A DNA stretch of 64,000 bases from Telopea speciosissima (lineage: Eukaryota > Streptophyta > Magnoliopsida > Proteales > Proteaceae). A program made the position numbers and the translations under genes. Below the pieces are notes generated by a model. The model saw only the letters and a program-made list of their open reading frames with translations, did no database searches and was not told the DNA's origin. The stretch spans positions 60,134,593 to 60,198,592 of the forward strand of contig NC_057923.1 of NCBI RefSeq assembly GCF_018873765.1, in the 5' to 3' direction. Every line of letters begins with the position of its first letter. The first letter of the stretch is position 1. Positions 43,483 through 56,130 of the stretch are shown one piece after another.

Positions 43483-46400
43483 ATGTTGGGCCGTTGTGCA
43501 CGGACAGCTATTACAGCTGGGCGCATGTTTTCGGGTGAGGCAATGGTGGAAGCTGTATCAAATGGTGGCAGCCATAGCACCAGAGCAAACACTGGTGGAC
43601 AGGACACGATAGGACGAAGGCTTCTCACTCTCATATACCCGAAACGCAGTGCAGTTGTCACTATCCAAAAATGGATTGAAGAAGGTAAATCTGTCCGCAA
43701 GTATGAGCTTAATCGTGTTGTTCGAGAGCTTCGAAAGCTTCAGCGTTACAAACATGCACTTGAGGTATCTCTATGCTTTTGCTTTGAATCTTGGTTTATG
43801 GGTTTTGCCTGGTTGTTTATATATTGTTCATATTCTTTTTTTTAAAATTTTTTTTATTTTGGATAGATCTATGTATTGTTTGTGAATTGTGATTGTTAAC
43901 TATACGGTTGGAGTTTCAGATTAAGGAATTTGGGTGATGGAAATTTAAATTTCACAGAAGTAGCAATGATTAAATGTGCATACCACTTGTCATGTTGAGG
44001 GCTTTGATGTTGCAAATTTCATTTAGTCCAGTTTGGTTTCAGATTTGAACTCTGCTGAGAGGTGGGGAGACAACAGAAAAGGAAAGAGAGGAAAGCTTGA
44101 ACTGTATTCTGGTTTTTATTTGGTATGACGTATGAACGGAGAGTGAAGTTTGAAAAATGAAGTTTTATTTGGTATGAGCTCTAGTTTAAGTACAATGTTT
44201 TGGTGCTCTAATCTGCGAGGGTAGTAAACGAAAAAGGAAAAAAAATCCACATGAATAAAATGAAATTGGAAGGAACTTTTGGTTTCAGGACAGTAAAGGA
44301 TTAGTAGGGCCAATTTATATATGATATTTGATAAGTTATGGTAGGCTGAAATAAAACAACACTAACAAACCTACAGAAAACAGAATCGCAGTAATCCAAA
44401 ACACAGCATAAACTTCGACTAAATAGAACTCCAAAACGATGAATCTGATGAAGGTGAAAATAAGATATCCTGGGGAACTTATGGGGGGGGGCTTAAGTGG
44501 TGCACATATCAAAGTTAACGGTTGGATGGAGGAGAGTAGCATAGTTTATAACAGCACAAACTGATGGACAAATTCTTAGAATTCATCGGCTGAAGTTTAA
44601 ACTAGGTTGCTGTCCAACAGGATATAACAGACATCATAACAGTGCTGGAAAAAACTGACAGAATATGAAAGAATTCATAACAGTGGAGTTAAATAAGAAC
44701 AAAGAAAAAAGATTAGAACTCACCTAGGGATGCACATGGTAAGACTCTGGGGGCTGGAATGCTTGCTGGAACAGTGTATGACAGTAAAGAAACACAAAAG
44801 AGAATGGAGAAAAAGAAAACAAAAGGATATGGCTAATACGTATCACCACCTATGGCCTGCGGTTGGTCTTCACCACCCTCCCTCCAGGCTTCACCACCTT
44901 GGTTGCCACTTGCATCACCACAAGGGCTGTGGCTGATTCACCACAATGCACATACTCACATGGAGTATATTTTTGTCAAACATCAAATCTGTATGCTAGT
45001 GTGCCCTTTTCTCTTTATTTATAACAACCAATGAACTGATTGCAAGAATAGAAACTCTCCTTGCTACTTGGCCGCCAAGAAAACACTAAAAAGGAATCCT
45101 TAGCTATTACAAGGAGAATAGAAAGCAAATAAAATAGAAACTATGATGGAATCCTTCTAGAGAGTTTCCATTGCTATGACATGCAAAATAAAAAGTAACA
45201 GAGTTAGAAACTAAGAAAATAGAGACTAGCTATTTAATCCTGTATAGGCATTAAATCCCTAATATTTGGGCTTATAAAGTGGGCCTGTTACAATAAAAAG
45301 GCCGTACCCAGTGCACAAGGCTCCCCCGTTTAGCAGGGTCTGGGGAGGGTCAAATGTACGCAACCTTACCCCTGTTTCCAGAGAGGCTGTTTCCAGGACT
45401 TGAACCCGTGACCAAAGAGTTCAGCAAGTGAGCACTTGACCAACGTGCCAAGCACGACCTTCTGTGGAAGGTATATGGTGGAGAAAAAAATAAATGAACC
45501 ATAGAGTTGCAGAGGAAAAATTAATTTAAATGGACGTATCATCGTCAAGGTGAATTTGCCCCTGCTGTAGGGTTTCAAGTGTCCATCCCAAGATTATCTA
45601 GTCAATGGTCCAGATATCTGCCATATGGCAGATTGGATGGGGTCACAATTTTGTGGACAGGTAGGTAGGTAAAAGGTCCCCTGCTCAAATGTAATATCTT
45701 GGTCCAAACAGAGTAGGCCAAGTGGCAAAATAAAGCTTTAAGAGTTCATTAGGTTGAAAATACGACGGAAAATGGCAATACATAGGAGACTGTATGATAA
45801 CTTTTGGCTCTGGAATTTGGCACATGGTCAATCCAGACCATTCCTTATATATCCAACGGTGTGAATTGCCACATCCTCCTCTCACATGGCATAACTAGGT
45901 GGACCGTCAAGGCTTCATCGGTGGGCTGTACAAAAATCTTTTGCCAAAGAAAATTGACAATAATTCATTTCCCCAAAATTTAAGTTTCTCTGTTGCTTTA
46001 GTCAAATATGGGATTTCATGCACCTTAAAGTTTACAGAAAAAGAGGAGGTTCCTTTCTTTATCAAAGTAACGTCTTTCCATTATTATCATAGCATTCAGT
46101 GGGATGGTATTTCATCTCATTGATTATCAAATCAGTTATGGTTCTTTTTGGCTCCAAAAACGGAGCTAGATTTGTGATGGCCCTGATATTTCTAGTGCTA
46201 TTGATTCTCTTGTTCTCTTGAATTCATAGAGTGAGAGAACAGAATCTGCATAGAATATAGTGAGCAAAAGGAGTGAGAGGATTGAATCTGCATAGGATGT
46301 AGAGGATCTAAAAAGGTATAAATTTGCCAAAAATAAGGTTAAGAAGTGTTAGTGCTCTTAGAAGTGTTGTCATTGTTGGCAACAGGGACTTGGCATTTGG

Positions 46401-49400
46401 GCTCACGTTTTTTGCTTATTTCTTATTGGTCCAAAGGGCATCTCTGGGAATTATTTAAATATTCTCTTGGGAGGACCAAAAATGCATCTCTGGAGCCCTA
46501 GAGAAGAAAGAAATCAAGGAGAAGTTGTCTTCTACCATTCCGGCGTGATTCGAGAGCAGAGGCGCCAAGGAAATCAACAGAAAACATCGGTTTGGTTGTC
46601 GGCGATGGAATGGAGTGCTTGATGCGTTCTATTGAAGATTTCACAACATTCGTTTTGGAGTTGGGAGTTTGCTTTTGAGAAGGTAAACGTGTTCACAAAC
46701 CATTGCTCTTGAGTTCTAGGTTTATTTCTCTGTTCTTGAATGCATTGGGTAGAACCTGGAGTGTAATCTGTTGTGGATTGGGTTTGTGATTGAAATCTGT
46801 TATTTGAGTTGATTGATTGTAAGGCTGAGGCCATTTTGTATTGGGGATTGAGGTCCTTGCCCTCACTGAGGTGAGAGGTTGAAGCAGGGTAAGGGGTATC
46901 CTAGCCGTAGGGGCGGCTAATTGTATTGGAATTGAGTATTGGGCATATACGAAATCCTGAGGGGTATTGCTTCGTGGACGTAGCCTTCACATACTGTGAG
47001 GTGAACCACGTATATCGTGTCTCTGTGTCTACTGTTATTTGTTGGAGACTAATCCCTGTTTTGCAGAGTGGGTTTAGAGTCTTGGTAGACCTGGCCACAT
47101 TTTGGTGGTGCGAGGTGAGACTGTAAGCGACTGCGTGGTTTGTAGAAGACGTAAAAATTAAGGGAACTGATTCACCCCCCCTCCTCTCAGTTCGATCCGG
47201 CATTCACAAGAAGATTGTGGAAAAAACAAGGGAGAAGAGATATGAAGATCTTTATAACAATCTGAGCACAAAGCTGGGAAAAGATATCTATAAGCTAACT
47301 AAAATGAGGGAAAGGAAGACTGGAAGAGTAGAGATCTCGACCATGTTAGATGTATTAAAAGTGAAGATGGTAAAGTACAAATAATGGGTGAGGACATTAA
47401 GAAGAGATGAGAAGGTTATTTCTGCTGCTTACTAAATGAAGGCACTTTGAGTAATGGTGTTCTGGAAGACTGCATTACCAATCAAGACACCACATGTCGT
47501 AGATATATACGAAAAATTAGAATGTCTGAAGTAAAAGAAGCTTTAAGGAGGATGAAAGTAGGCAAGGCACAAGGTCCAGATGAGGTCCCAATAGAAGTGT
47601 GGAAGAGCTTAGGAATATATGGTTTATCTTGGCTAACCAAGCTGTTTAATGAGAGCATAAGTAGTAGTTGTTGTAATAGAAGATAGTGAGCAAGTGTGTT
47701 TTGAGTGGTCGATTTCCTCCAGTTTTTGTAAGCCTTGAATTGAGAGAGAGAACATTTAATGCAGTTATAAGTTCAATTAATTAGAGTTATTGTAATTTTG
47801 CTTTCCTCTTGTCGATAGGATTTACTAGGAAGTTGAGTTAATTTTGATTAGATACAGTTAGAGTTAAAGTTATGTTTCAATTATAGGATAAGATTAAGAT
47901 TTCTTGTGCTTTAATCTATATAATAGCATGTAACTAACGATTCTGGGTTAGATTTGGGATTTGACTGAAAAGGTTTACCTTGTTGCTACCCAGAGCTGTG
48001 TGCACAGATCTCTCTTCCTCTCTGATATTTTCTCTCCCATCTTAGTATGATTTCTCTAGCAAGAGGGAACTCGACCTTTCTCTGGTTTTCTCTTTTCAAC
48101 CTCAGTTTCTTGGGTCTGATTCCCTACCATAGAGCAACTTATTCTGTGGAAACAGCACCTTAAAGCCTGCTGGATTAGTTAGTTACAGAGTTGATTTCAG
48201 ATCTCGTCCTCCCCTCTCCACCAGTTTCAATTTCAGGAGTTGGTCTTTGCAGTGACACTTGCTGGCTAATGCTTCTATGGTTTTGGAATAATATAGTAAG
48301 AGATCACAAACCTGTTTGTAGTTTCCTTGCGGCATTTGGAGCCCAAATTGAAGGGTTGGATTGAATGCAAAGAGCCTCCTACCGTCAGTTTACTGTTGCT
48401 CTATCGTGAGGTATAGAGATAACATAATACTCCCCTTTTAGTCCTATTTCCCTTATTGCCCTTCCCCTTTTAACTGATAACCCACTTCTAGCCTTACTTT
48501 GTGTTTGTTCCAAGTCCATCCCCTTTTCTTTAATTATTATTCCCTTCTTATCCTTTCTCTTTATATCTACCTAAATGCTCCTTTAAAATTCTGCCTATAT
48601 ACGACCCTGCCACTCTTTTGTTAGTATGTAATAAACTACAGATTTTCAACTGAACCTTTGATTTGAATTTTTTAAATACTTGGGTGGGCTCCTAGTGACC
48701 AAGTTGAAGGGTTTTGAAATTTGGGTCCGCATCAACACCTCTTAGAGATCCACAAGAAACTCTTGAGAGGGTAGCAAGAGTAAGAGAAAACTATCCCTAG
48801 AAAAAGTTAAACCGTATGCACTTAAACAATGAGTTGAACATTTTTGTGAGAGGTGAAACATAGTTTGTGGCTTCAACAATGAAAAGTTGTTAAAACACTG
48901 CTCTTATACTTCACATTTCCAATTTGTCAGACTCTAAGCATCTTCATTATTATCTGTATATGTGTAAAATGTGTTATTGTTGCCGCTAATCAACTGAAAA
49001 TTTCTTTCCACTAGCTCCAAACATGCATGATAAATAAAATAGGCTTTATAATAAGGTCCAGCACTGGTTGACTTTGGAACTTCGTTGTTTTGAAAAATTC
49101 ATCACCAACTTGTGGAAAACTTCATTTGTTGGGCATGCCTGGATTCAAAGCGAAGATATGATAGTGATATTAGTGTATGGAATAGTAATCAAGGGGGCAA
49201 AAAGTGGGGAAAGGATCCTTTCTGATAAGTAAGACAAATCAAAATACAGAAACATGTGTACTCGAGATGGTTCTTCTTAAGAGTTGAAATTACATTCTCT
49301 TTGTGCATTGGTCATTTAGAATTTTTGCCATGCAGAACTACTATATTGTCAGTCTTTTTCCTAATTTGTGCTGGTGCAAGTTAGAGTTCTAAAATATGCT

Positions 49401-51850
49401 GAAACTTAGCGGTGCCATGCGTGGCTCTACAATTTAGAAGCACAATGTAGTACTTCTAACTGGAAATTGGTTTCTTCTTATCCATGATTCTTTGTTTCTT
49501 ATTTTTCTTGTCATATATTTCATCCCATTTTCAGTTGAATTTCTTTCATATTTTTGAAATAACAAGAACATAAAAAAGAAGTGAAAACGTATTACTTAAT
49601 AACTGCTCAAAGATCATATGGTTTGAACTTCTTGTGTTAATCAGTTGATGGGTGTCACTGGTGCCCAACTGCTGATAGCTATTTCTTCTTCAATTTTTCT
49701 AGATTGATCAACTTTCTCAGGGAATCTCAAACTAGGAGAAAAGTGGTGTGGGGGTAGGGGGGGGGGGGAGGGGAGTGTACTGCCCATGCCCAGGCACCGT
49801 TTGTGGGGGGGGAGGGGGGGAATGACCATCCCGCCCCCTGTGAAAGTGGAAATCCTGCCCCCTAAGATGCTTCTGTGCCCTCTCTCATTGGCCCTCGCAT
49901 GCTCCCCCACAGAGAACGGTCTCTCATTAAACTAATTGAAAATAAGCTTAGAAAGCAGGGTGATGTGCTCACTCTCATGCTTTTGATTCTTATATGCTAT
50001 TCTTCCTTCATGAAAAACAGGGGAGTCTTTTTGCTCCCCCATCTAATGTTTGGAGCATCTAGTGAAAGGTAGTAATTAAGTTTGTCACAAGTATATGGTC
50101 AACACAATTTTGTCTCTGGATTTGGCATCGGCTTCAGTGTCATAGCCTTCTAAATCCACAGTTACAGACATGAAAAATATTTCCTAGTTTTTAGTTATTC
50201 AAGTCCATATGACCATTTGTTCTGATGGTTCAGACTTCAAGCAGCAAGTGGTATTTTTCTTAATTGTTTTACTGTTTTGTTCATCCTGGAATTAATTCCA
50301 GATTGTTAGTTATCAACTTCTTTATTTCTATACTATCAACACATTTTGTCTCGTCTTGATTCCAGAATGCTAAAAAGGCACTATGCTTTTTTAATTCAGC
50401 TTAATTCTTGTTTTTTTTTTTTTTTTTTTTTTTTTTAAGGATTGTTAGGATTGCTAACTGATGTGTTTTTTTGGGTTATGACCTGACGAGCCGGTATCCA
50501 TTGTATGTATTGTCTAGCATTTGAATTTTGAGTTTGTTGAGCTAGAAATTCTTGACTTACAAAATTTTCAACTTCCGTTGCCTCTTTATTCAGGTATGTG
50601 AATGGATGACTGTTCGACGAGACATGAAGCTGTTACCAGGGGACTATGCCATCCATTTGGACTTAGTTGCAAAAGTCCGTGGCTTGGCTAGTGCAGAAAA
50701 GTTCTTCGAAGATCTTCCTGAGAAAATGAAGGGACAACCTACCTGTGGTGCTCTTCTTCACACCTATGTACAGAACAAGTTGTCTGTTAAGGCTGAAGCT
50801 TTGATGGAGAAAATGTCAGAATGTGGATTTCTGAAAAATTGTCTTCCTTATAACCACATGCTATCCTTGTATATCTCAAATGGAGAGTTGGAGAAGGCTC
50901 TGGCAATGATTCAGGAGTTGAAGAAGAAAACATCCCCGGATGTGGTTACATACAATCTTTGGTTAAAGATATGTGCTTTGCAGAATGATGTCAAGGGTGC
51001 TGAACAGGTCTACCTTGAACTGAAAATGTCAAAAGTATTGGGAGACTGGGTTACATACAGCGTGTTGTCCAGCTTGTACATAAAAAATGATCTGCTTGAG
51101 AAGGCAACACATACCTTGAAAGAGATGGAGAAAAGGGTTTCTCGAAAAGAACGCGTTGCTTATCCATCCCTTGTTAGTTTGCATGCAAGCAAGGGTGATA
51201 AGGATCAGGTCTACCAAGTATGGAAGAAGCTTAAGTCAACCTTTCATAAGATGAATGATGCTGAGTATACCTGTATGATAGCGTCATTGTTGAAACTTGG
51301 AGAATTTGAGGAAGCTGAGAATATCTATACGGAGTGGGAATCTGTGTCCGGGACTAGAGACTCTAGGATTCCTAATTTGCTCCTTGCAGCTTACATTAAC
51401 AATGATCAGATGGAGAAGGCAGAGAGTTTTTACAACCGTATGGTGGAAAAAGGCATTGCACCTTCTTACAATACTTATGAACTTCTCACATGGGGTTATT
51501 TGGGTAAGAAGAAGATGGACAAAGTCCTAGACTACTTTGAGAAAGCCGTCAAGAGTGTGAAGAAATGGGATCCCGATCATAAAATGGTCAGCGAAATATA
51601 CAGTCACCTTGAGAAGGAAGCGAATGTTGACGATGCAGAGCAGTTCTTGGTTATCCTTCAAAATGCTGGCCATGTGAGCACACAGATCTATAACTCTCTG
51701 CTGCGGACATATGTGAATGCTGGGAAGATGCCTCTTATTGTTGCTGAACGCATGAATAAGGATAATGTTCAGTTGGATGAAGAGACACACCAGCTCATTA
51801 AATCAACAAGCAAACTTTGTGTAGGTGAAATTTCTGGAATCTTTTCTTGA
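43483..51850 (+). CDS. P-class pentatricopeptide repeat protein, probably mitochondrial, two exons
   Basis: Exon 1 43483-43764 and exon 2 50594-51850 join in frame (CTTGAG|GTATGTGAA) to give 512 aa. The N-terminus MLGRCARTAITAGRMFSG is Arg-rich and lacks acidic residues, fitting a mitochondrial presequence. From about residue 70 the protein is a run of helical PPR motifs of roughly 35 residues, e.g. VVTYNLWLKICALQNDVKGA and DSRIPNLLLAAYINNDQMEK. There is no E, DYW or SMR domain, so it is P-class. It resembles the Arabidopsis group containing At4g02820. P-class PPRs bind organelle RNA to stabilise, cleave or splice it; the target cannot be read here. The single intron is 6.8 kb and full of transposon fragments. 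Confidence 0.9.
44830..45290 (-). repeat. LTR-like remnant, reverse orientation (PPR intron)
   Basis: The reverse complement holds GTTATAAATAAAGAGAAAAG, matching the TATA-like core of 23740-24560, with GGTGAAGCC/GGTGGTGAAG motifs in a similar place. Ends are unresolved. Confidence 0.4.
45299..45470 (-). mobile_element. Au SINE, near full length, minus strand
   Basis: The reverse complement runs from a tRNA-like head with GGTCACGGGTTCAAGTCCTG and GAAACAGCCTCTCTGGAAAC, through AGGTTGCGTACATTTGACCC, to GCCTTGTGCACTGGGTACGG and a T run. All Au SINE landmarks are in order. It lies in the PPR gene intron. Confidence 0.85.
46380..47204 (+). mobile_element. Copia-type LTR remnant (PPR intron)
   Basis: The paired motif CGTGGACGTAGCC...GAACCACGTATATCGTGTC and the downstream TGATTCACCCCCCCTC are typical of copia LTR 3' portions. 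A related motif is at 56065-56110. No internal domain follows; an RTE fragment begins directly afterwards. The left boundary is uncertain. Confidence 0.5.
47205..47665 (+). mobile_element. Second RTE LINE fragment
   Basis: It starts AAGAAGATTGTGG at almost the same element position as the copy at 41150 and runs to the EVKEALRRMKVGKAQGPDEV and PIEVWKSLGIYGLSWLTKLF region, then stops after LFNESI. So only the segment from upstream of RT to its beginning is present, truncated at both ends. Confidence 0.75.
47690..48660 (+). repeat. LTR-like remnant (PPR intron)
   Basis: AATCTATATAATAGCATG near 47912 is a TATA-like core, followed by a pyrimidine-rich leader and, near the end, AATAAACTACAGATTTTC. 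The layout resembles an LTR, but there is no confirmed end or duplication. Confidence 0.35.
49735..49920. mobile_element. MITE, family 3, copy 1 (PPR intron)
   Basis: The right end CTCCCCCACAGAGAAC and a G-rich left end pair imperfectly. The core AAATCCTGCCCCCTAAGATG...TCTCATTGGCCCTCGCATGC is shared with 57361-57526. Long G runs (49755-49775, 49805-49820) are inside. It overlaps no exon. Confidence 0.6.
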
Positions 51851-52684
51851 GAGATGCAAAACCATTGAATGCACCTTTAAGGAAGGATATGGTGCAGATT
51901 AGAGGATTTGACAGAACAAGGGGTAGACTTAAACTCACCTTGCTGGAAGTGGTTTAAAAAAAGAAGAAGAGCGAAACAGGATTACAATATTTTAACCACT
52001 GTTTGGAAGGAGTACACATTGTGTATATCTCATCGTTGTCGTGGCGTCTATGCGACCCAAGGTGTTGCAGGGGGGCCTGGGGTGCAAGGCGACACCAACT
52101 AGGCAACCAAGCGTGACAACTATGGTATATATATATATATATATATATGGATATCATAGTGTTTTACTTATTCTATTGCATCAATTTTATTAGGATTCCT
52201 AGTGATGAACCAAAGTAGATTTGGTTGTTATCCTGTTGTTATCTTCTATGTACTTTAACTGCAGGTGAGTAATAAGAATGCGAAAAGTTTAGTTTCCTTC
52301 TTCCTACTAATTACTAATCTTATCTCTTCCTTTGGTACATTAATTTCTCATCTTAAAACCTCAATTTCTAGTCCTTTATTGTCTAAGAATTGGTCTAATT
52401 AGTTTTGTGCTGAAACAAGCGATGACACAATCCAATCCAATCGAATTTGGTTTTATTTTTTGATGCTGCCAGGATTGCAAGGAAATCCTAAAAACCCTAA
52501 GGGGTATTTATGAATCCAAAGGGGAAGGGGTTTATACCAAGTTGATGTCTGCGATGGTTGGGGGGGGGGGGGGCAGCAAGAACATTACTGCAACTCGCGT
52601 TGCAGTACTCTTTAAGTACTGATCAAACAATGAGAGGAGGGGTTGGCAAATCAGTTGATGCAACTCAATTTCTGTGGTTGCAGG
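51851..52684. other. PPR 3' flank and intergenic DNA
   Basis: It contains the family 2 MITE at 52032-52123 (ATCGTTGTCGTGGCG...GTGACAACTAT) followed directly by a (TA)n run at 52124-52148, and a G run at 52559-52573. No gene is recognised. Confidence 0.5.
52032..52123. mobile_element. MITE, family 2, short copy
   Basis: Ends ATCGTTGTCGTGGCGTCTAT and CAAGCGTGACAACTAT are inverted relatives. The core GCGACCCAAGGTGTTGCAGG matches 34921-35033. Confidence 0.65.
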
Positions 52685-52865
52685 TAGGAGTGTCAATTTC
52701 CAGCCAGAACCCAGATCGGACTGATGAAAACGACTGGTTCAAGTTGAAACCGAATCAGACTGATATAAAACCCGGCGCAGACCGGAATAGACTTTTAACT
52801 TAATGGGGGGGTTTGGTCTATTACTAGTCCAAAATAAAAAATAAGACCACTGACCGACACCTGTA
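52685..52865. mobile_element. hAT-type MITE in the ankyrin gene promoter
   Basis: Ends TAGGAGTGTCAATTT and CCGACACCTGTA are inverted. Flanks are GTTGCAGG (52677-52684) and GTTGTGGG (52866-52873), a diverged 8-bp duplication. The right half matches 59253-59606, whose flank GTTGCAGG is identical to the left flank here. Confidence 0.75.
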
Positions 52866-53437
52866 GTTGTGGGCTAATCAATATTGAACACAACGAGGAG
52901 CACTTGGTTACAATGGAGCAACCTTTATCGTTGCACCAATACCCGGATCCCTCATTAACTCAAAATTACTAAGGCTCTCTTGGAGGACATACACACGTTT
53001 TGCTTGCACAAATCTGGACATAAAAACGTTTTGCTTGCAAAAATTCAAACTTAAATTGTGTGTCTTGCAAGCTAATAACGCAATAAAAATCCCACCATGT
53101 TACCTACGTTTACATGTGGACCTCAGTCATCGTGTTGCACGCATGCATCGATCTTGTGTCTTTTGACACGAAATTTAGGATATCGTTGGTTTCAAAGTTG
53201 TTTCAAAAGGAAAAAAAAAACCAAAATTTAGTTTAAGGTCGTTAGATTGATGATTGACTTCACGAGTCTGAGTCAATTAAATTACACAAGTCAAGTGAAT
53301 GAATTCAATTAACCATAGGGTCCTAACACTACCACGCCCTCTTTAAAAGACCAGGGAAATCTCTCCCGAATTTTCATGATTTGTTTTTGAAAGTTGGAGC
53401 CACCTCGATCTCCGGTTAAGTAGTTAAAATCTCTAGC
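52866..53437 (+). promoter_or_regulatory. 5' region of the ACD6-like gene
   Basis: The segment from GGGCTAATCAATATTGAAC to about 53110 (including CGTTTTGCTTGCAAAA and ACCTACGTTTACATGTGGAC) is repeated at 59615-59770, where no gene follows. This is the likely promoter and leader of the ankyrin gene. No single TATA box is compelling. Confidence 0.5.
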
Positions 53438-54616
53438 ATGGAAGAAGCATCAATTTCTGATCCTAAAGATCCTCCTAGCTGTGGAGATGCATATAGAGCG
53501 GCAGTTCATGGGAACTTGGAAGTTCTCACGAAATTTTACCAGAGAGAACCAACCTCTTCTATCAATATTTGTGGTGACACCATTTTTCATGTTCCTGCTC
53601 TGAATTGCCACACCAATGTCACAATAGAGCTACTAAACTTGTCAATGTCGCCTATCAATATTGGCGGAGGCTTAAAGACGAAAAATTTCAATGGCAACAC
53701 AGCACTTCATGAAGCAGTTAGAGTTGGTGCTTTGGAGATTGCTAAGAAAATGGTGGAAAAGGAAGAGAGCCTTGTCCATGAGAGCAATTCTATGGGAGAG
53801 ACACCATTGTATTGGGCTGCAGCTTTTGGACAGATGGGAATGTTAAGGTTCTTAGCCGCGAAAACGAGCAGCAGCGATGACGACTCCGAATTGAGAAGAA
53901 ATGATGGCTCTACAATTCTTCATGCGGCTGTAATTGGAGAGTTTTAGGGTTTGTGTAGTGATTTGATTATCTACTTAATTTATTATTATTTGTTTTGTTA
54001 CATACATAAATTACTATCTAATGGTAATATATGGAGGTTCTCATTATATAATTGTATGAATTGAATCAGGTTTAGCTATAGAGATAATGGGTGATTACCC
54101 TGATCTAGCCTTTGCTCGTGACAATGAAGGGATCACAGTTCTTCTTCTGTTAGTGCACTCACCTTCATCAATCAAGAGTGGAACATTTTACTCCGATATC
54201 AATATAATCCATTCTTCCTTCATTCCACTGGCATTGTTAGATTTAGCAATCTATTTCTGTACGTACATCTCGATCTTCTTCAATCTCTAGATATCTATAA
54301 TCATTGTTGTCCTTTTATCAAGGATTGATTGTTTGGTAGATTTACATTTAGGTATTCCATCGGATGCTCATAAGGTCACACAGACAGATCTAATAAAGGA
54401 GGATCCTTGTGAAACTGAAAATCAACAGAGAAAACCAGGTTATATCTTATTTCTCATATTCTCTCCTTTGATTGGGCTGTTATATATATATACATATATT
54501 CTGTTTTGATCTGTTTTTTTGGTCTTATAAGAGAATCTTTGTTCTTTTGTTGAAATGAATAGCCCAAAAGTATGTATCAAGTCCTTCGCCTTCCAATTAG
54601 GGTTTATGTTGTTTGG

Positions 54617-55301
54617 TAGGGGTGTCAATTTTGGACCAGAACCGGTAACCGGATCGAAACCGGCCTGCTAGGAATCGAAACCAACCCACCCAATAGCTTA
54701 TTGGTCTGGTTCCAAATCTACCAATTAAGAACTGGTGGAACTGGTAGAACCGAAATAAATTCACATCCTAACCTTAATTCTTAAGACTCAAGGTCATGAG
54801 AGCTAGGGTCAAACCCTTTCATTTTTTTTAGTTTTTCAATTTTGGCTGGTACCACTTATCTCATATACTATTTTACCAAATATTTGGCTGTAAATTTTTA
54901 AGATCCATTTAAGAATGCTAACTTAAGAACATACCTTAAAATAATCCTAACTAATGAGGGTGGTGGTGTTCCTATTTATTAATTAATAGCAATATAGACC
55001 AGTTATGTGATTTGTGGAAAAAAAAAAAAAAATCATATCTCAAACGATTGAAATTAGTGTCTTATTATAATATTATTAAATATATGTAGCATGTGTTGGG
55101 GAAATTTTTTTTTTAAAATTTTGATGGGACTATTTGGAACCGTTTAGGAACCGGAACCAGCCCACCCATTAGTTAATGGTCTTGGATCTCAAGTTTGGAA
55201 CCGATTAGCTTATTGGTCTGGTTCTGGTCCTGATCCCTTAGAACTAAGAATCGATAAAGAACCGGACCGATAGCCTAGAACTAGACCAATCGACACCCCT
55301 A
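54617..55301. mobile_element. hAT-type MITE with perfect 8-bp target duplication
   Basis: Ends TAGGGGTGTCAATTTTGGAC and CCAATCGACACCCCTA are inverted. Flanks are identical TTGTTTGG (54609-54616 and 55302-55309). The 685-bp element is non-coding, with internal mirrored stretches rich in GAACCGG and CCCACCCAATAGC/TTAATGGTC motifs. It sits in intron 3 of the ACD6-like gene. Confidence 0.92.
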
Positions 55302-55723
55302 TTGTTTGGGGCTGTTTTGGATCAAGCCATGTGGAAATTGAAATCTATACTGGCAAAATCGTTATCCAACAGACAAAATTTTCCCACAAATCGGGTACCC
55401 GTAATCGCAGGCGCCAAATTGAAATCCCACTCTGATTAAAAAGGGTATTTTGAAAAATACAAAAACCTAAGGGGTATTTGCCAACCTATAATAGGGGAAG
55501 GGGATTATTCCATTTCGGCGCATGTGATTACTGGCAGCAAGAAGATTCCTACTCTCCGGTTAGCAGGAAATATTTTTCCATGTCCAACCAAGAGAAGTCC
55601 TTATCATTTGGGAGCAGGCTGGTTCTCCTACCAATTCCAAAATTGAGTTTATTTTCTGAAAAGAGATTCTCTAAGCTGCCAGGGGAGGTTATGTTAGCAC
55701 TTGTTATGTATGTCTTGAATTCT

Positions 55724-56130
55724 TGTACCTGTTTCGAAGATTGACCCACTTCGACATTTTTTGTGGTGATCCGGATGGAACTTTTTCTGAGATCTGTGAT
55801 GGTAGCGGAGGGATAGAGCTCACCACTGATCTCGTTGGGGGTGTGGGGGCGAAGCCCCTGCGGTACGGTTCGACCCTACCCGATGGATCAACCCGATCCA
55901 ATGGAGGAGTACTTATATTCATTACCCGCTGTAAAGTGAGTGAGATTTGGGGGTTTTAGATTAGGGTTTCTGGGAGAAAGAAGTAGCACCGTTTTGGGTG
56001 TTCTTGAGAGATCTCTATTGTAGTTTTTCTCTCGTTTGCATAGTGAAACATGTTCACCTTTGCCGTGGACGTAGCACATTATACTAATGTGTGAACCACG
56101 TTAAGTCGATCTCCGTGTCATCTTGCTCTG
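55724..56130 (+). mobile_element. Possible copia LTR remnant (ankyrin gene intron 3)
   Basis: CCGTGGACGTAGCACATTAT and GTGTGAACCACGTTAAG form the paired motif also seen at 46978-47015, typical of LTR 3' parts. Limits are unclear, and there are no coding relics. Confidence 0.4.
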
